Part shown: positions 1-7,117 of the stretch, in pieces | Position numbering within the stretch: the stretch's first letter is position 1 | How the letters are laid out: every line of letters starts with the position of its first letter | Source of the DNA: Bacteroidales bacterium | GTDB lineage: Bacteria; Bacteroidota; Bacteroidia; Bacteroidales; Paludibacteraceae | DNA length: 28,989 bases | Reading direction: 5' to 3' | Assembly (NCBI GenBank): GCA_900767595.1 | Contig: CAAFZS010000067.1 | Location: 1-28,989, forward strand | Position numbers and translations under genes: made by a program | The notes under the pieces: generated by a model | What the model saw: only the letters and a program-made list of their open reading frames with translations | The model's database searches: none | What the model was told of the DNA's origin: nothing

Positions 1-21
1 GGGAGAAATCGGAGGAAATAA

Positions 22-109
22 GTCCTACAGCGAAAGCGGTCCTACAGCGCAGCGGTCCTACAGGGCAAAGCCCGGTCGTACAGCGTAGCGGTCCCGCACC
101 CGTGGTGCG
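22..109 (+). repeat. Family A repeat array, intergenic copy
   Basis: Four units of the form GTCCTACAGCGnAGCG run head to tail at 22-38, 39-54, 55-74 and 75-90. A diverged fifth unit, GTCCCGCACCCGTGGTGCG, fills 91-109. Unit lengths are 17, 16, 20, 16 and 19. Length varies because the core of each unit is a tiny hairpin with a different stem: GC-gaaa-GC, GC-gca-GC, GGGC-aaa-GCCC, GC-gta-GC and GCACC-cgt-GGTGC. Stem bases change on both sides together. The same unit appears inside a protein gene at 26453-26551. Confidence 0.85.
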
Positions 110-406
110 CGTGGACACGTTATTCGTTGAACGTTGGCACACAACCGAAGTGCCCTCACCACCGAAGCCGATTCCACGGTTCTACAAAGATTGCACTTGG
201 GGCTTCTTCATCCTCTTATTATTGATATTGGGACGCATAGCCCTACGCATATTAAAAGCGGTCCGCCTGCGAAGGTAGATCGCTTTTCTGTGGATTACTG
301 CGCCCACTCGCTTCCCTGTGCGCTCGTTTGGGCGGTGGCTCTCAGAGCCAGCGTGACCGCAAGGGTCGCGCCGTTCTATGCTCGTGCCTTTTCCTCCGTG
401 TGGGGA

Positions 407-465
407 CGCGTCGGGGCACTTCGCTCGGAGCGCGTTCCGTCGCGCTCCTTCACGTCTGCCGGACG
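407..465 (+). repeat. Family F hairpin element, copy 1
   Basis: The segment CGTCGGGGCACTTCGCTCGG is followed by a perfect 8-bp hairpin, GGAGCGCG (427-434), loop TTCCGT, CGCGCTCC (441-448). The loop is identical to that of the copy at 28847-28864, while the stem differs on both arms. It ends next to the stop codon of the BRO-N gene, so it could act as its 3' hairpin, although no T-run follows on the minus strand. Confidence 0.65.
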
Positions 466-468
466 ATA

Positions 469-1329
469 TTATTTTTCCTTCTTTGTAAACGGAAGCTCGT
501 CTTTTGGTTGGATATAGTCAATAGCCTTTTTATCCGAGATAACACTATGTCCCAATTTCTTCTCCAATTCTTGGCGAGCAGTTTTTGCGACACTAGCACC
601 TTCTGCTGCAACTTCAGCATTTTGCGTCAGTCCTTTAGGATTCCTATCTCGACTTATATCTGTAGCAGCTTGTTCTGCCAAGGCATTGAGTAATAATTCG
701 GTATTTGTCATATTATCCCGTAGATTCTGAGTGGTCAATCCCTTAAAATGCTTATACTCTTTCGTTGACAACCCGCTCCATATTTTACTCATTAAATCGG
801 TTAAAAATGCAAATTGTGTTTCATCTTGTATCCCACCTCGTTGCCATTCATCGGTTAATCCTTTACGAACCTCTATGGATTTAATACGTTGGTTTATCCA
901 TGACTCAGAATGACCTAACCGACGATAATCAGCCACCATCTGTTGCAAACTGCGTTCAGGGTCTTGCATCTGATTGATGCGCTCTGCGCCTACTTTAGCA
1001 AGCCATTGTTTGATAGGTTCGGCTTTCTTGCTAGGGACAGATTGAATGATACGGAACAACTGCTCCTTGTCTGCCACATCCGTGAGGTATTTTTTACCAT
1101 CTAATGGAGATGTCATTTTCAGTTGGTAACAATTTGTTACCGACTCAAATCCTTCTTGTTGTAATCTGCCTTTTAGAACTTTCCAATACTTACGAGCCGC
1201 TTGGTAGTCATTGTCTAAAAGAACACGAACAACATCTACTACTGAAAAGAAATACTTTTCTTGTTCATCATCCCAGATTACGCGAATCTTGAGATTCTCA
1301 AATAACTGTATCAATTCTTGTTGTGCCAT
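469..1329 (-). CDS. BRO-N domain (phage antirepressor-like) protein
   Basis: The 286-residue protein begins with a BRO-N-like fold (about residues 8-110) with the motif VIWDDEQEKYFFSVVDVVRV, typical of phage antirepressors and of a chromosomal family in Bacteroidetes. The C-terminal part (about 115-250) carries the family-specific stretches WLAKVGAERINQ, WINQRIKSIEVRKGLTDEW and TNTELLLNALAEQA. The C-terminus is lysine-rich. BRO-N domains are linked to DNA binding; the physiological role of this chromosomal family is not established. It stands alone, with its own promoter (1408-1438) and repeat-filled DNA on both sides, which suggests an acquired single-gene unit. The ATG at 1327-1329 is the only good start. 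Family assignment is secure, function is not. Confidence 0.85.
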   Translation of the reverse strand: MAQQELIQLFENLKIRVIWDDEQEKYFFSVVDVVRVLLDNDYQAARKYWKVLKGRLQQEGFESVTNCYQLKMTSPLDGKKYLTDVADKEQLFRIIQSVPSKKAEPIKQWLAKVGAERINQMQDPERSLQQMVADYRRLGHSESWINQRIKSIEVRKGLTDEWQRGGIQDETQFAFLTDLMSKIWSGLSTKEYKHFKGLTTQNLRDNMTNTELLLNALAEQAATDISRDRNPKGLTQNAEVAAEGASVAKTARQELEKKLGHSVISDKKAIDYIQPKDELPFTKKEK

Positions 1330-1407
1330 ATTTATTTCCCCTATTTTTTCCGTCAGTGGGTGACGGGCAAGTTACATCTGCCGGACGGGGTTTGCAGTTT
1401 TGCGCTG

Positions 1408-1438
1408 CAAAATTACGGAAAAATTTTGACATATGCAA
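1408..1438 (-). promoter_or_regulatory. Promoter of the BRO-N gene
   Basis: On the minus strand a TTG (1436-1438), 20 bases, then TAATTTTG (1408-1415) match the Bacteroidetes -33/-7 consensus. The downstream half overlaps an inverted repeat, TTTGCAG-ttttgcg-CTGCAAA (1391-1411). That palindrome spans the expected transcription start and could be an operator, possibly for the BRO-N protein itself; this is inference. Confidence 0.6.
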
Positions 1439-1458
1439 ATTTATTTGCAAAATTTAAC

Positions 1459-1557
1459 GCGACGCTATTAAAATCTAAGAAAGAAGGACAAAAAATCAAT
1501 TGAGCAATAGTTTTTAATCGCTATCGCTCAAAAATCTGATAAAAATCTAAAAGAAAA
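1459..1557 (+). repeat. Family E dispersed repeat, copy 1
   Basis: This 99-base AT-rich element starts GCGACGCTATTAAAATCTAAG and ends AAAATCTAAAAGAAAAT. In its middle is a hairpin, TTGAGCAATAG (1500-1510) against CTATCGCTCAA (1521-1531), with one mismatch. A copy in reverse orientation lies at 28711-28826 and a partial direct copy at 28903-28989. It fills the gap between the pepD stop and the BRO-N promoter. No open frame in it looks real. Confidence 0.75.
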
Positions 1558-1559
1558 TA

Positions 1560-3047
1560 CTACAACATCTCCAGTGTGTGTTGGAGCCATTGCCAGCAGC
1601 GGGCTGTACTCGATATGCTCAGTCGTTCCTGCGGGGAGTGAACACCCACCATTTGCGGACCAATCGAAACCATATCCAGATACGGATACTTCTCCAAGAA
1701 CAGACCGCACTCCAATCCTGCGTGGATAGCCAATACCTTCGGCTCCTCATAGAAGAGGTCTATATACGCCTGCCTCGTTACTTGCAGCAACTCCGACTGC
1801 GTGTTCGGCTGCCAACCCGGATAGCCATCGCCGTGGGTGACCTCGTCACACGCGAGCGCGAGAGCACTCTCGACCATCTCCTTGATCTCGTGTTTGCGAC
1901 TCTCCACCGAACTGCGCTGGGAAGTGTTAATCTCAATATACCCGTCTCTCATCTTAATCGACGCAAGGTTCGTGCTCGTTTCCACTAATCCGGGTATATC
2001 CCTACTCATCGCTATCACCCCGTGAGGACAAGCATAAAGAGCACGAATCAGTTTCTCGGCATCCGCCGGCGAGAGGAAACGCAACCCGTCCGTCATCGTA
2101 CTATCCATATCAATGACCATCTCTTTCTCCACATCCTTATATTCGGCTTCCACCTCTGCTGTATAGAGATTGAGTAAGATACGCAGATCCTCTTTATTCG
2201 CCATCGGCACTGCCACCACAGCCTCCGCCTCACGCGCAATAGCATTGCGCAAGTTACCTCCATTGATTGCACTCAAACGCGCTCCTTGAATGGCTCTCTT
2301 GGGATCCAAGAACAACCGATACAGGAAACGGACAAGGATCTTATTGGCATTTGCGCGACCTTTATTGATATCATCCCCCGAATGACCTCCAAGCAGTCCG
2401 GTTACTTTGATGCGAGCAGCAAATAATGTGGATTGTGCGCCCGAAGGGCTATTGTGGAGTGTGGATTGTTGATAGTGCATCTTGGCTAAGGTGTCGATAC
2501 CACCGGCACAGCCGATGAAAATCTGACCATCGTCCTCGCTGTCGAGGTTGATGAGCCGCTGACCGTGAAGATAACCCTCTTTAAGCGCGTCGGCACCGGT
2601 GAGACCCGTCTCTTCGTCCACCGTAAAAAGACACTCCATCGCAGGGTGACGAAGTGTACTCGAAGTCATTGCTGCCAAGGCAAGAGCGATACCTATACCG
2701 TCATCTCCGCCCAGCGTAGTACCTTGGGCTTTGATCCAATCGCCATCGACATAGGTATGGATAGGATCGGTGGAGAAATCGTGCTTAGTGTCGCTATTTT
2801 TCTCGCAAACCATATCCATATGGGCTTGCAGGATAATCCCCGGATGGGACTCGTAACCGGCCGTAGCGGGAACGCGCATGATGACATTCATCGCCTCGTC
2901 AGCGACACACTCGATATTGTGCTCCTTGGCAAACGATTGGAGCCATTGACTAATCCGCTCCTCGTGTTTGGAAGGACGCGGGATACGCGTTATCTCATCA
3001 AAGATGGCAAAAACCTCTTTGGGTTCAAGTTCAAGAAGGTTATTCAT
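1560..3047 (-). CDS. pepD: Aminoacyl-histidine dipeptidase (M20C)
   Basis: This 495-residue enzyme is the cytosolic Xaa-His / non-specific dipeptidase of peptidase family M20C, a two-zinc hydrolase. Visible metal and catalytic residues are His76 and Asp78 in QAHMDMV, Asp115 in LGGDDG, Glu145/Glu146 in DEETGLTGA, and the late AIHAGLECG motif. The lid domain begins near GLLGGHSGDD (about 215). Length is normal for the family. Its ATG overlaps the stop of the upstream C69 dipeptidase gene by 8 bases, so the two are probably co-translated and act on short peptides in different compartments. Residues about 190-206 (QQSTLHNSPSGAQSTL) are encoded by a family B-like repeat and look like a short insert before the lid domain. 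Confidence 0.95.
   Translation of the reverse strand: MNNLLELEPKEVFAIFDEITRIPRPSKHEERISQWLQSFAKEHNIECVADEAMNVIMRVPATAGYESHPGIILQAHMDMVCEKNSDTKHDFSTDPIHTYVDGDWIKAQGTTLGGDDGIGIALALAAMTSSTLRHPAMECLFTVDEETGLTGADALKEGYLHGQRLINLDSEDDGQIFIGCAGGIDTLAKMHYQQSTLHNSPSGAQSTLFAARIKVTGLLGGHSGDDINKGRANANKILVRFLYRLFLDPKRAIQGARLSAINGGNLRNAIAREAEAVVAVPMANKEDLRILLNLYTAEVEAEYKDVEKEMVIDMDSTMTDGLRFLSPADAEKLIRALYACPHGVIAMSRDIPGLVETSTNLASIKMRDGYIEINTSQRSSVESRKHEIKEMVESALALACDEVTHGDGYPGWQPNTQSELLQVTRQAYIDLFYEEPKVLAIHAGLECGLFLEKYPYLDMVSIGPQMVGVHSPQERLSISSTARCWQWLQHTLEML
2432..2478 (-). repeat. Family B-like repeat inside pepD
   Basis: Read on the minus strand this is a run of CAATCCACACTCCACAAT followed by the palindrome core AGCCCTTCGGGC and CACAATCCAC. 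The string CAATAGCCCTT(C/T)GGGCG is shared with the family B copy after xseA (28632-28647). It encodes residues 190-206 of PepD in frame. From memory of Bacteroides PepD, this point normally has a shorter segment, so about seven residues appear to be added. Confidence 0.5.
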
Positions 3048-4731
3048 AAGGCATTTCGTTTATAAGGGTTTGTAGATATTCGTCCGGGAACGGCAGACGG
3101 TTCGGCATCTCGGGATTGCCGTAAGCATTGCGAAGGAACTGTCCGTCCTTCATCTTACGCTCTTGACCGTCAATATACTTGACACGGAGATAGGTGTCCA
3201 GTTCTTTCCAAGCGTTCACCAATTGGGTAGCTTGAGCACAGGTATAATTGGTGAGGAAAGCAGTCTTCTCGTCCTTACTCATCGTAGCCACTTTCTCATC
3301 TATACCCGGCAGTTGGGCAAAGAACTTATCCTCCCATTTGAGTTGCTCTTTTTCTATCTCGGGACGCATCCTGTCGTACTTCGTATAAGCCCAGTTGGCC
3401 ACAAAGTTAAATGCCCACCAAGCGGAGGTAGGTGAATAGGTATAAAGGTCACCATTCCCCTGTTGGTAGCAAAGCGGAATAGCATTGATAGAGCAGAAGA
3501 CAGGCACATACACCGACGTAGCGGCATCGTCCACAGCGAACCAGAAGATTCCTTCCTTATTCGAACGCATCTGCGCCGTAAACGACCAACCGGTTTGTTG
3601 GGTAGCGATAGGACGCGGATACCAATAGGTCTTACCCTCATACTTAAAACTCAGTCCTCCAAAACGCAGACTCGTATGCCACGGACCGGCAGCCGTACCT
3701 TGGGTGATGTCGATAGGAGTACCCTCATAGTGGTCACGCATACACGCCTGGATATCGCGCACACTGACCTTGCGGTTGGGCTTAATCCAAAGCGGCATAG
3801 GTTCGCCCGCATCTTGTCCGTTGGTGGCAAGGAAAGTCTGCCCCATAGCGTAAGCATAATACGGCTCCATCTCATCCGAGAAATGGTTGAAGAACGACCA
3901 CACACGCGCTTCGCAAGCATAGAGACCAGAGAAGTCGAAGGGTGCAAAAGCAGCTTGGAAACTGAAGTCCTTGTCTTCGCCCTCGAAGTACCCCTTCTCA
4001 CGGGCAAAATCGATGATATCCTTCGACCACATCCATTGAGCGTCCTTGGAAATCCTATAAGCGGCGGAGCATTTCTTGCCATTCTCAGTCCACGTCAGTT
4101 TAGCCGTTTTGGCTTTTGCCAAAGGCAGTGTAGTGATACGTGCTTGGTTAGCGTGCGCACAGATACAGTCGTCGGGAACACGAACAGCCACCCAGTTAGC
4201 ACCTTTGCGGCCGGCACCCTTACCGATGAGGTCCATGATCCACACCTCGTTGGGGTCACCGATAGAGAACGACTCTCCTTCGCTAGCGTAACCGTATTGT
4301 TCAACAAGGGTGACCATATAAAGGATAGCCTCTCTTGCGGTTTTGCAACGCTGGAGCGTGATATAGATAAGACTTCCGTAATCAACACCGACGGTATCCC
4401 AAAGAGCTTCGCGCCCACCCCAAGTGGTTTCACCGATGGTGAGTTGGTACTCATTCATATTGCCTACTACGGAATAGGTGTGTTCGGGTTCGGGAATCTG
4501 CATCTGGAAACGACCGCAGTCCCAATCATAGACGTCGCGCATAGCTCCGGCCGCGTGATCCGCTGCCGGCTGATATTCGAGAAAACCATAAAGGGCATAG
4601 GAGTCCGCAGCATAGGAAATGATGGTGCTACCGTCTACGGAAGCATTCTTGCCAACCAAAAGATTGGTACAAGCCAATGTGGAAGCAATGCTAAGCCACA
4701 AGGCGGTGATTGAAAAAACTAGTTTTTTCAT
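3040..4731 (-). CDS. C69-family dipeptidase, exported
   Basis: This 563-residue protein belongs to peptidase family C69 (dipeptidase A type, N-terminal-nucleophile fold). A signal peptide, residues 1-20 (MKKLVFSITALWLSIASTLA), ends directly before Cys21 in ACTNLLVGKNASVDGS, and that cysteine is the expected nucleophile exposed by processing. GSTIISYAADS and the GDPNEVWIMDLIG segment are further family marks. The Cys also fits a weak lipobox, but its catalytic role makes a lipid anchor less likely. It probably works in the periplasm and supplies amino acids alongside the downstream PepD. The short leader is an 8-bp tandem repeat (4733-4772) with no recognisable Shine-Dalgarno sequence. Confidence 0.92.
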   Translation of the reverse strand: MKKLVFSITALWLSIASTLACTNLLVGKNASVDGSTIISYAADSYALYGFLEYQPAADHAAGAMRDVYDWDCGRFQMQIPEPEHTYSVVGNMNEYQLTIGETTWGGREALWDTVGVDYGSLIYITLQRCKTAREAILYMVTLVEQYGYASEGESFSIGDPNEVWIMDLIGKGAGRKGANWVAVRVPDDCICAHANQARITTLPLAKAKTAKLTWTENGKKCSAAYRISKDAQWMWSKDIIDFAREKGYFEGEDKDFSFQAAFAPFDFSGLYACEARVWSFFNHFSDEMEPYYAYAMGQTFLATNGQDAGEPMPLWIKPNRKVSVRDIQACMRDHYEGTPIDITQGTAAGPWHTSLRFGGLSFKYEGKTYWYPRPIATQQTGWSFTAQMRSNKEGIFWFAVDDAATSVYVPVFCSINAIPLCYQQGNGDLYTYSPTSAWWAFNFVANWAYTKYDRMRPEIEKEQLKWEDKFFAQLPGIDEKVATMSKDEKTAFLTNYTCAQATQLVNAWKELDTYLRVKYIDGQERKMKDGQFLRNAYGNPEMPNRLPFPDEYLQTLINEMPYE

Positions 4732-4732
4732 A

Positions 4733-4772
4733 ATGATGAATTGATGAAATGATGAATTGATGAAATGATGAA
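4733..4772 (-). repeat. 8-bp tandem repeat in the C69 gene leader
   Basis: Five perfect 8-base units alternate ATGATGAA and TTGATGAA on the plus strand (TTCATCAT/TTCATCAA on the coding strand). The array fills the gap between the upstream lipoprotein stop (4777) and the C69 start codon (4731), so copy number would change the spacing before the start. Related sequence continues into the last codons of the upstream gene. Confidence 0.85.
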
Positions 4773-4776
4773 TTGA

Positions 4777-5514
4777 TTATTGATTATTGATGATAAAACG
4801 ATGATCGAGGGAGGGGGTGAGGGTTTGTTGTTGTTTGGCCTCATCGATATAAAGGTCGCGAATGAACTTTCCGGATGGCCACGTCTCAATCGAATGAGTG
4901 AGGGGCGTCATATGGTCGGTTCCACCGGCGAGATAGTTACTGGTAGCCACCGTATAGAACGCCTCGGGGTCAATAGGCTGACCACCCACAAGCGCTTCCG
5001 CTAACTGGTTATCCTCTCCGATAATGGTCATATTGGCAATCCCTTGTCCGTTATCTTCCACGAAGACCTGACAAAGTTCGAGAAGGTATTGCCCTTGCAA
5101 GGTAAGCACGACCAATTCGTTATTGAAAGGCATCAGTTCATAAACATTACGGACGGAAATATCCCCCGCCTTCCACTCGGTACGCAAGCCTCCCTTATTA
5201 ACCACCGCAACATCCACACGACCCGGGTAGTACTTACGAGCTTGGGCAAGTAGAGCGTCCGCAGCCCAATTGAGCATCGTACCTTCCGGTTCCGAAAAAG
5301 TGAGCGGTTGATTAGCATAAGCAATCACGCTATGTCCCAACTCATCGAGCATAGCCATATAAGGCGCAAGAAAAGCAAGATAGGCAGTATCTTGAATACT
5401 ATCTAAGGTCGCGTCGATAGGGATAGACTCGGTTTGGTCTATACGCGCTTTGGGGCGTTGGCACCCATAACCTACGCAGAACAGAAGGAGAAGAAAAAGG
5501 ACATGTTTACGCAT
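4777..5514 (-). CDS. 5'-nucleotidase C-terminal domain lipoprotein
   Basis: The 245-residue product is the substrate-recognition (C-terminal) half of a UshA-type 5'-nucleotidase without the metallophosphatase half. A lipoprotein signal peptide ends at Cys18 (LFCVGYGC). Family motifs seen are NKGGLRTEW (about 103-112), MPFNNELVVLTLQG and FYTVATSNYLAGGTD near the end. Alone it should not cleave phosphate esters. A matching stand-alone catalytic half is encoded at 17124-17939. In many Bacteroidetes the two halves are separate but neighbouring genes; here they are about 12 kb apart. Transcribed from its own promoter (5534-5564), probably together with the two dipeptidase genes. Confidence 0.9.
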   Translation of the reverse strand: MRKHVLFLLLLFCVGYGCQRPKARIDQTESIPIDATLDSIQDTAYLAFLAPYMAMLDELGHSVIAYANQPLTFSEPEGTMLNWAADALLAQARKYYPGRVDVAVVNKGGLRTEWKAGDISVRNVYELMPFNNELVVLTLQGQYLLELCQVFVEDNGQGIANMTIIGEDNQLAEALVGGQPIDPEAFYTVATSNYLAGGTDHMTPLTHSIETWPSGKFIRDLYIDEAKQQQTLTPSLDHRFIINNQ

Positions 5515-5533
5515 AATTCACCTAAATTTTGTG

Positions 5534-5564
5534 CAAAGATAGCATTTTTTTTTGACATAGGCAA
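5534..5564 (-). promoter_or_regulatory. Promoter of the nucleotidase-domain/dipeptidase unit
   Basis: Minus-strand TTG (5562-5564), 20-base spacer and TATCTTTG (5534-5541) followed by CAC. It is a textbook Bacteroidetes promoter with a short leader before the start at 5514, and it is divergent from the rpsF promoter 30 bases away. Confidence 0.75.
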
Positions 5565-5592
5565 GAAAAATTGCATTATTTTACAAAAATAT

Positions 5593-5623
5593 TTGCATAT
5601 ATGAAAAATTATTACTACCTTTG
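5593..5623 (+). promoter_or_regulatory. Promoter and leader of the rpsF unit
   Basis: TTG (5593-5595), 20-base spacer and TACCTTTG (5616-5623) precede a leader of about 70 bases. The leader contains a hairpin, TGTGCG (5643-5648) with CGCATA, loop AACAGG, then an A/T-rich stretch up to the rpsF ATG. Such leaders in rpsF operons can bind the S6:S18 dimer for feedback control. I cannot show the consensus here, so this role is only a possibility. Confidence 0.75.
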
Positions 5624-5697
5624 CACGCTTTTTTCGCGCAACGTGTGCGAACAGGCGCATAAAAAACATTATTTATTAATTAAAAAAACTAAGTTTT

Positions 5698-6042
5698 ATG
5701 TTAAATCATTACGAAACCGTTTTCGTTCTTACCCCCGTTTTGTCTGAGCCACAGACAAAGGAAACGGTAGACAAGTTCGAGAACCTTCTCACGGAGAATG
5801 GTGGTGCCATTCTTAATCGTGAAGAGTGGGGGTTAAAGAAATTAGCTTACCCCATCCAAGCTAAAACCACAGGCTTCTACTGCTTACTTCAATTTGACGC
5901 AGAGCCCGAGATGGTAGCAACGCTCGAGACTGAATTCCGTCGTGATGAGCGAATCATTCGTTTCTTGACGACCCGTCTTGACAAGTATGCTTTTGAGTAT
6001 GCTGAAAAACGTCGTAACAACTTTAAAAAAGAGGAGGCTTAA
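5698..6042 (+). CDS. rpsF: Ribosomal protein bS6
   Basis: This 114-residue small-subunit protein forms a heterodimer with bS18 on the 16S rRNA platform. It starts MLNHYETVFVLTPVLSEPQ, typical of Bacteroidetes S6, and contains REEWGLKKLAYPIQ and the strand DERIIRFLTTRLDKYA. Length is usual. It is the first gene of rpsF-rpsR-rplI-rpmE2, with only two bases before rpsR. The start follows an A/T-rich leader lacking a Shine-Dalgarno sequence, as is normal for this phylum. Confidence 0.98.
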   Translation: MLNHYETVFVLTPVLSEPQTKETVDKFENLLTENGGAILNREEWGLKKLAYPIQAKTTGFYCLLQFDAEPEMVATLETEFRRDERIIRFLTTRLDKYAFEYAEKRRNNFKKEEA

Positions 6043-6044
6043 TT

Positions 6045-6314
6045 ATGGCACAAGACAATGAAGAGATTCGCTATCTGACTCCGCAGCAGAACGAACAAAA
6101 GAAGAAAAAGTATTGCCGCTTCTTGAAAGCCGGCATTCGTTACATTGACTACAAGGATCCTGAGTTCTTGAAGAAGTTCCTCAACGAGCAAGGAAAGATT
6201 CTTCCTCGCCGTATCACCGGTACTTCCCTCAAGTATCAGCGCAAGGTAGCTCAAGCAGTTAAGAAAGCTCGTCATTTGGCATTACTGCCCTATGTAACCG
6301 ATATGATGAAGTAA
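6045..6314 (+). CDS. rpsR: Ribosomal protein bS18
   Basis: This 89-residue protein carries the S18 signature KKYCRFLKAGIRYIDYKDP and the strongly conserved tail GKILPRRITGTSLKYQ...ARHLALLPYVTDMMK. It binds with bS6 to the central domain of the small subunit. It sits between rpsF and rplI in the usual order, and nothing in it is abnormal. Confidence 0.98.
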   Translation: MAQDNEEIRYLTPQQNEQKKKKYCRFLKAGIRYIDYKDPEFLKKFLNEQGKILPRRITGTSLKYQRKVAQAVKKARHLALLPYVTDMMK

Positions 6315-6347
6315 TGTATGAATTTATTAATTTAGAAATTTAGAGTT

Positions 6348-6788
6348 ATGGAAGTTATATTGATTCAAGACGTAGCCAACTTAGGTTACAAAAACGATAT
6401 CGTTAAGGTAAAAGACGGTTATGGACGTAACTATCTTATCCCTAACAAGTATGCTATTATCGCTAACGAGAGCAATCGCAAACAACTGGCCGAGAACATC
6501 AAGCAACAAGCCAAGAAGATGGCTCAATTGTTAGATGAGGCTCAAAATACGGCTAACAAGTTGGCAATGACCACCATCACCTTGGCTGCTAAAGCTAATG
6601 AGGATGGTAAGATCTTTGGTACCATCACCACCGCTCAAGTAGCAGAGGCTCTGAAAGCTGCCGGTTTTGAGATTGACAAGAAGGTCATCACTATCGAGGC
6701 TGTTAAGGAGTTGGGTGAGCATGTTGCTTATGCTCGTCTGCACCGCGAAGTTAAAGCTGAAATTAAGTTAAACGTTGTAGCTGAATAA
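6348..6788 (+). CDS. rplI: Ribosomal protein bL9
   Basis: This 146-residue large-subunit protein has the N-terminal domain motif MEVILIQDVANLGYKNDIVKVKDGYGRNYLIP, a long central helix (about 45-80) and a C-terminal RNA-binding domain with GKIFGTITTAQVAEAL. The length matches the family. It lies 33 bases after rpsR in an A/T-rich spacer. Confidence 0.98.
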   Translation: MEVILIQDVANLGYKNDIVKVKDGYGRNYLIPNKYAIIANESNRKQLAENIKQQAKKMAQLLDEAQNTANKLAMTTITLAAKANEDGKIFGTITTAQVAEALKAAGFEIDKKVITIEAVKELGEHVAYARLHREVKAEIKLNVVAE

Positions 6789-6812
6789 GCTGCTGTAAAG
6801 AAAGGATTGATT

Positions 6813-7067
6813 ATGCAAAAAGGAATTCATCCGGAAAACTATCGTGTAGTAGTTTTCAAAGATATGTCAGACGGTACTCAGTTCTTCAGCCGCTCTACTG
6901 CTGCTACGAAGGATAGTATTGAAATCGATGGCGTTAGTTATCCGCTGATTAAGTTGGAAATCTCCAACACTTCTCACCCCTTCTATACGGGTAAGTCGAA
7001 ACTCGTGGATACCGCCGGTCGCGTTGATAAGTTTATGTCACGCTACGGCAATCGCTACAAGAAGTAA
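6813..7067 (+). CDS. rpmE2: Ribosomal protein bL31, type B
   Basis: This 84-residue protein begins MQKGIHPENYRVVVFKDMS and ends in MSRYGNRYKK. It lacks the zinc-binding cysteines of type A L31, so it is the zinc-independent type B form common in Bacteroidetes. I chose the ATG at 6813 because family members start M-x-KGIHPE; an upstream TTG at 6807 would add only two residues. AAGAAAGGA lies a few bases upstream. It ends the ribosomal unit just before a strong terminator. Confidence 0.96.
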   Translation: MQKGIHPENYRVVVFKDMSDGTQFFSRSTAATKDSIEIDGVSYPLIKLEISNTSHPFYTGKSKLVDTAGRVDKFMSRYGNRYKK

Positions 7068-7071
7068 AACG

Positions 7072-7100
7072 AAAGGCAGGCCACTTGACCTGCCTTTTTT
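7072..7100 (+). terminator. Rho-independent terminator after rpmE2
   Basis: AAAGGCAGG (7072-7080), loop CCACTTGA and CCTGCCTTT (7089-7097) form a 9-bp stem running into a stretch of six Ts (7095-7100). It closes the ribosomal protein unit, and the next gene starts 18 bases later. Confidence 0.92.
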
Positions 7101-7117
7101 AATAAACCATTCAGATT

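Larger units (their letters stand above)
1..468. other. Repeat-rich non-coding region
   Basis: I find no convincing gene in this 468-base stretch. The open frames across it have low-complexity, arginine- and serine-rich translations that resemble no family I know, and one runs antisense through the BRO-N gene. It holds family A units (22-109), a perfect palindromic hairpin GGCTCT-c-AGAGCC (339-351), a small hairpin GACC-gcaa-GGGTC just after it, and the long family F hairpin (427-448). The rest, about 110-335, shows no structure I can name and may be a decayed gene. Confidence 0.6.

Noticed and set aside
134..693. Two plus-strand open frames of 127 and 121 codons near the window start
   Set aside because: Their translations are low in complexity, match no family, run through hairpin repeats, and the second is antisense to the well-supported BRO-N gene.
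1318..1503. Plus-strand 61-codon frame upstream of the BRO-N gene
   Set aside because: It consists of promoter and family E sequence and has no protein-like features.
3463..4713. Long plus-strand frame of 416 codons
   Set aside because: It is the antisense shadow of the C69 dipeptidase gene, which has a signal peptide, catalytic Cys and family motifs.
5624..5697. S6:S18-binding RNA motif in the rpsF leader
   Set aside because: Only one short hairpin is visible and I cannot match the known consensus, so it is mentioned with the promoter but not called.
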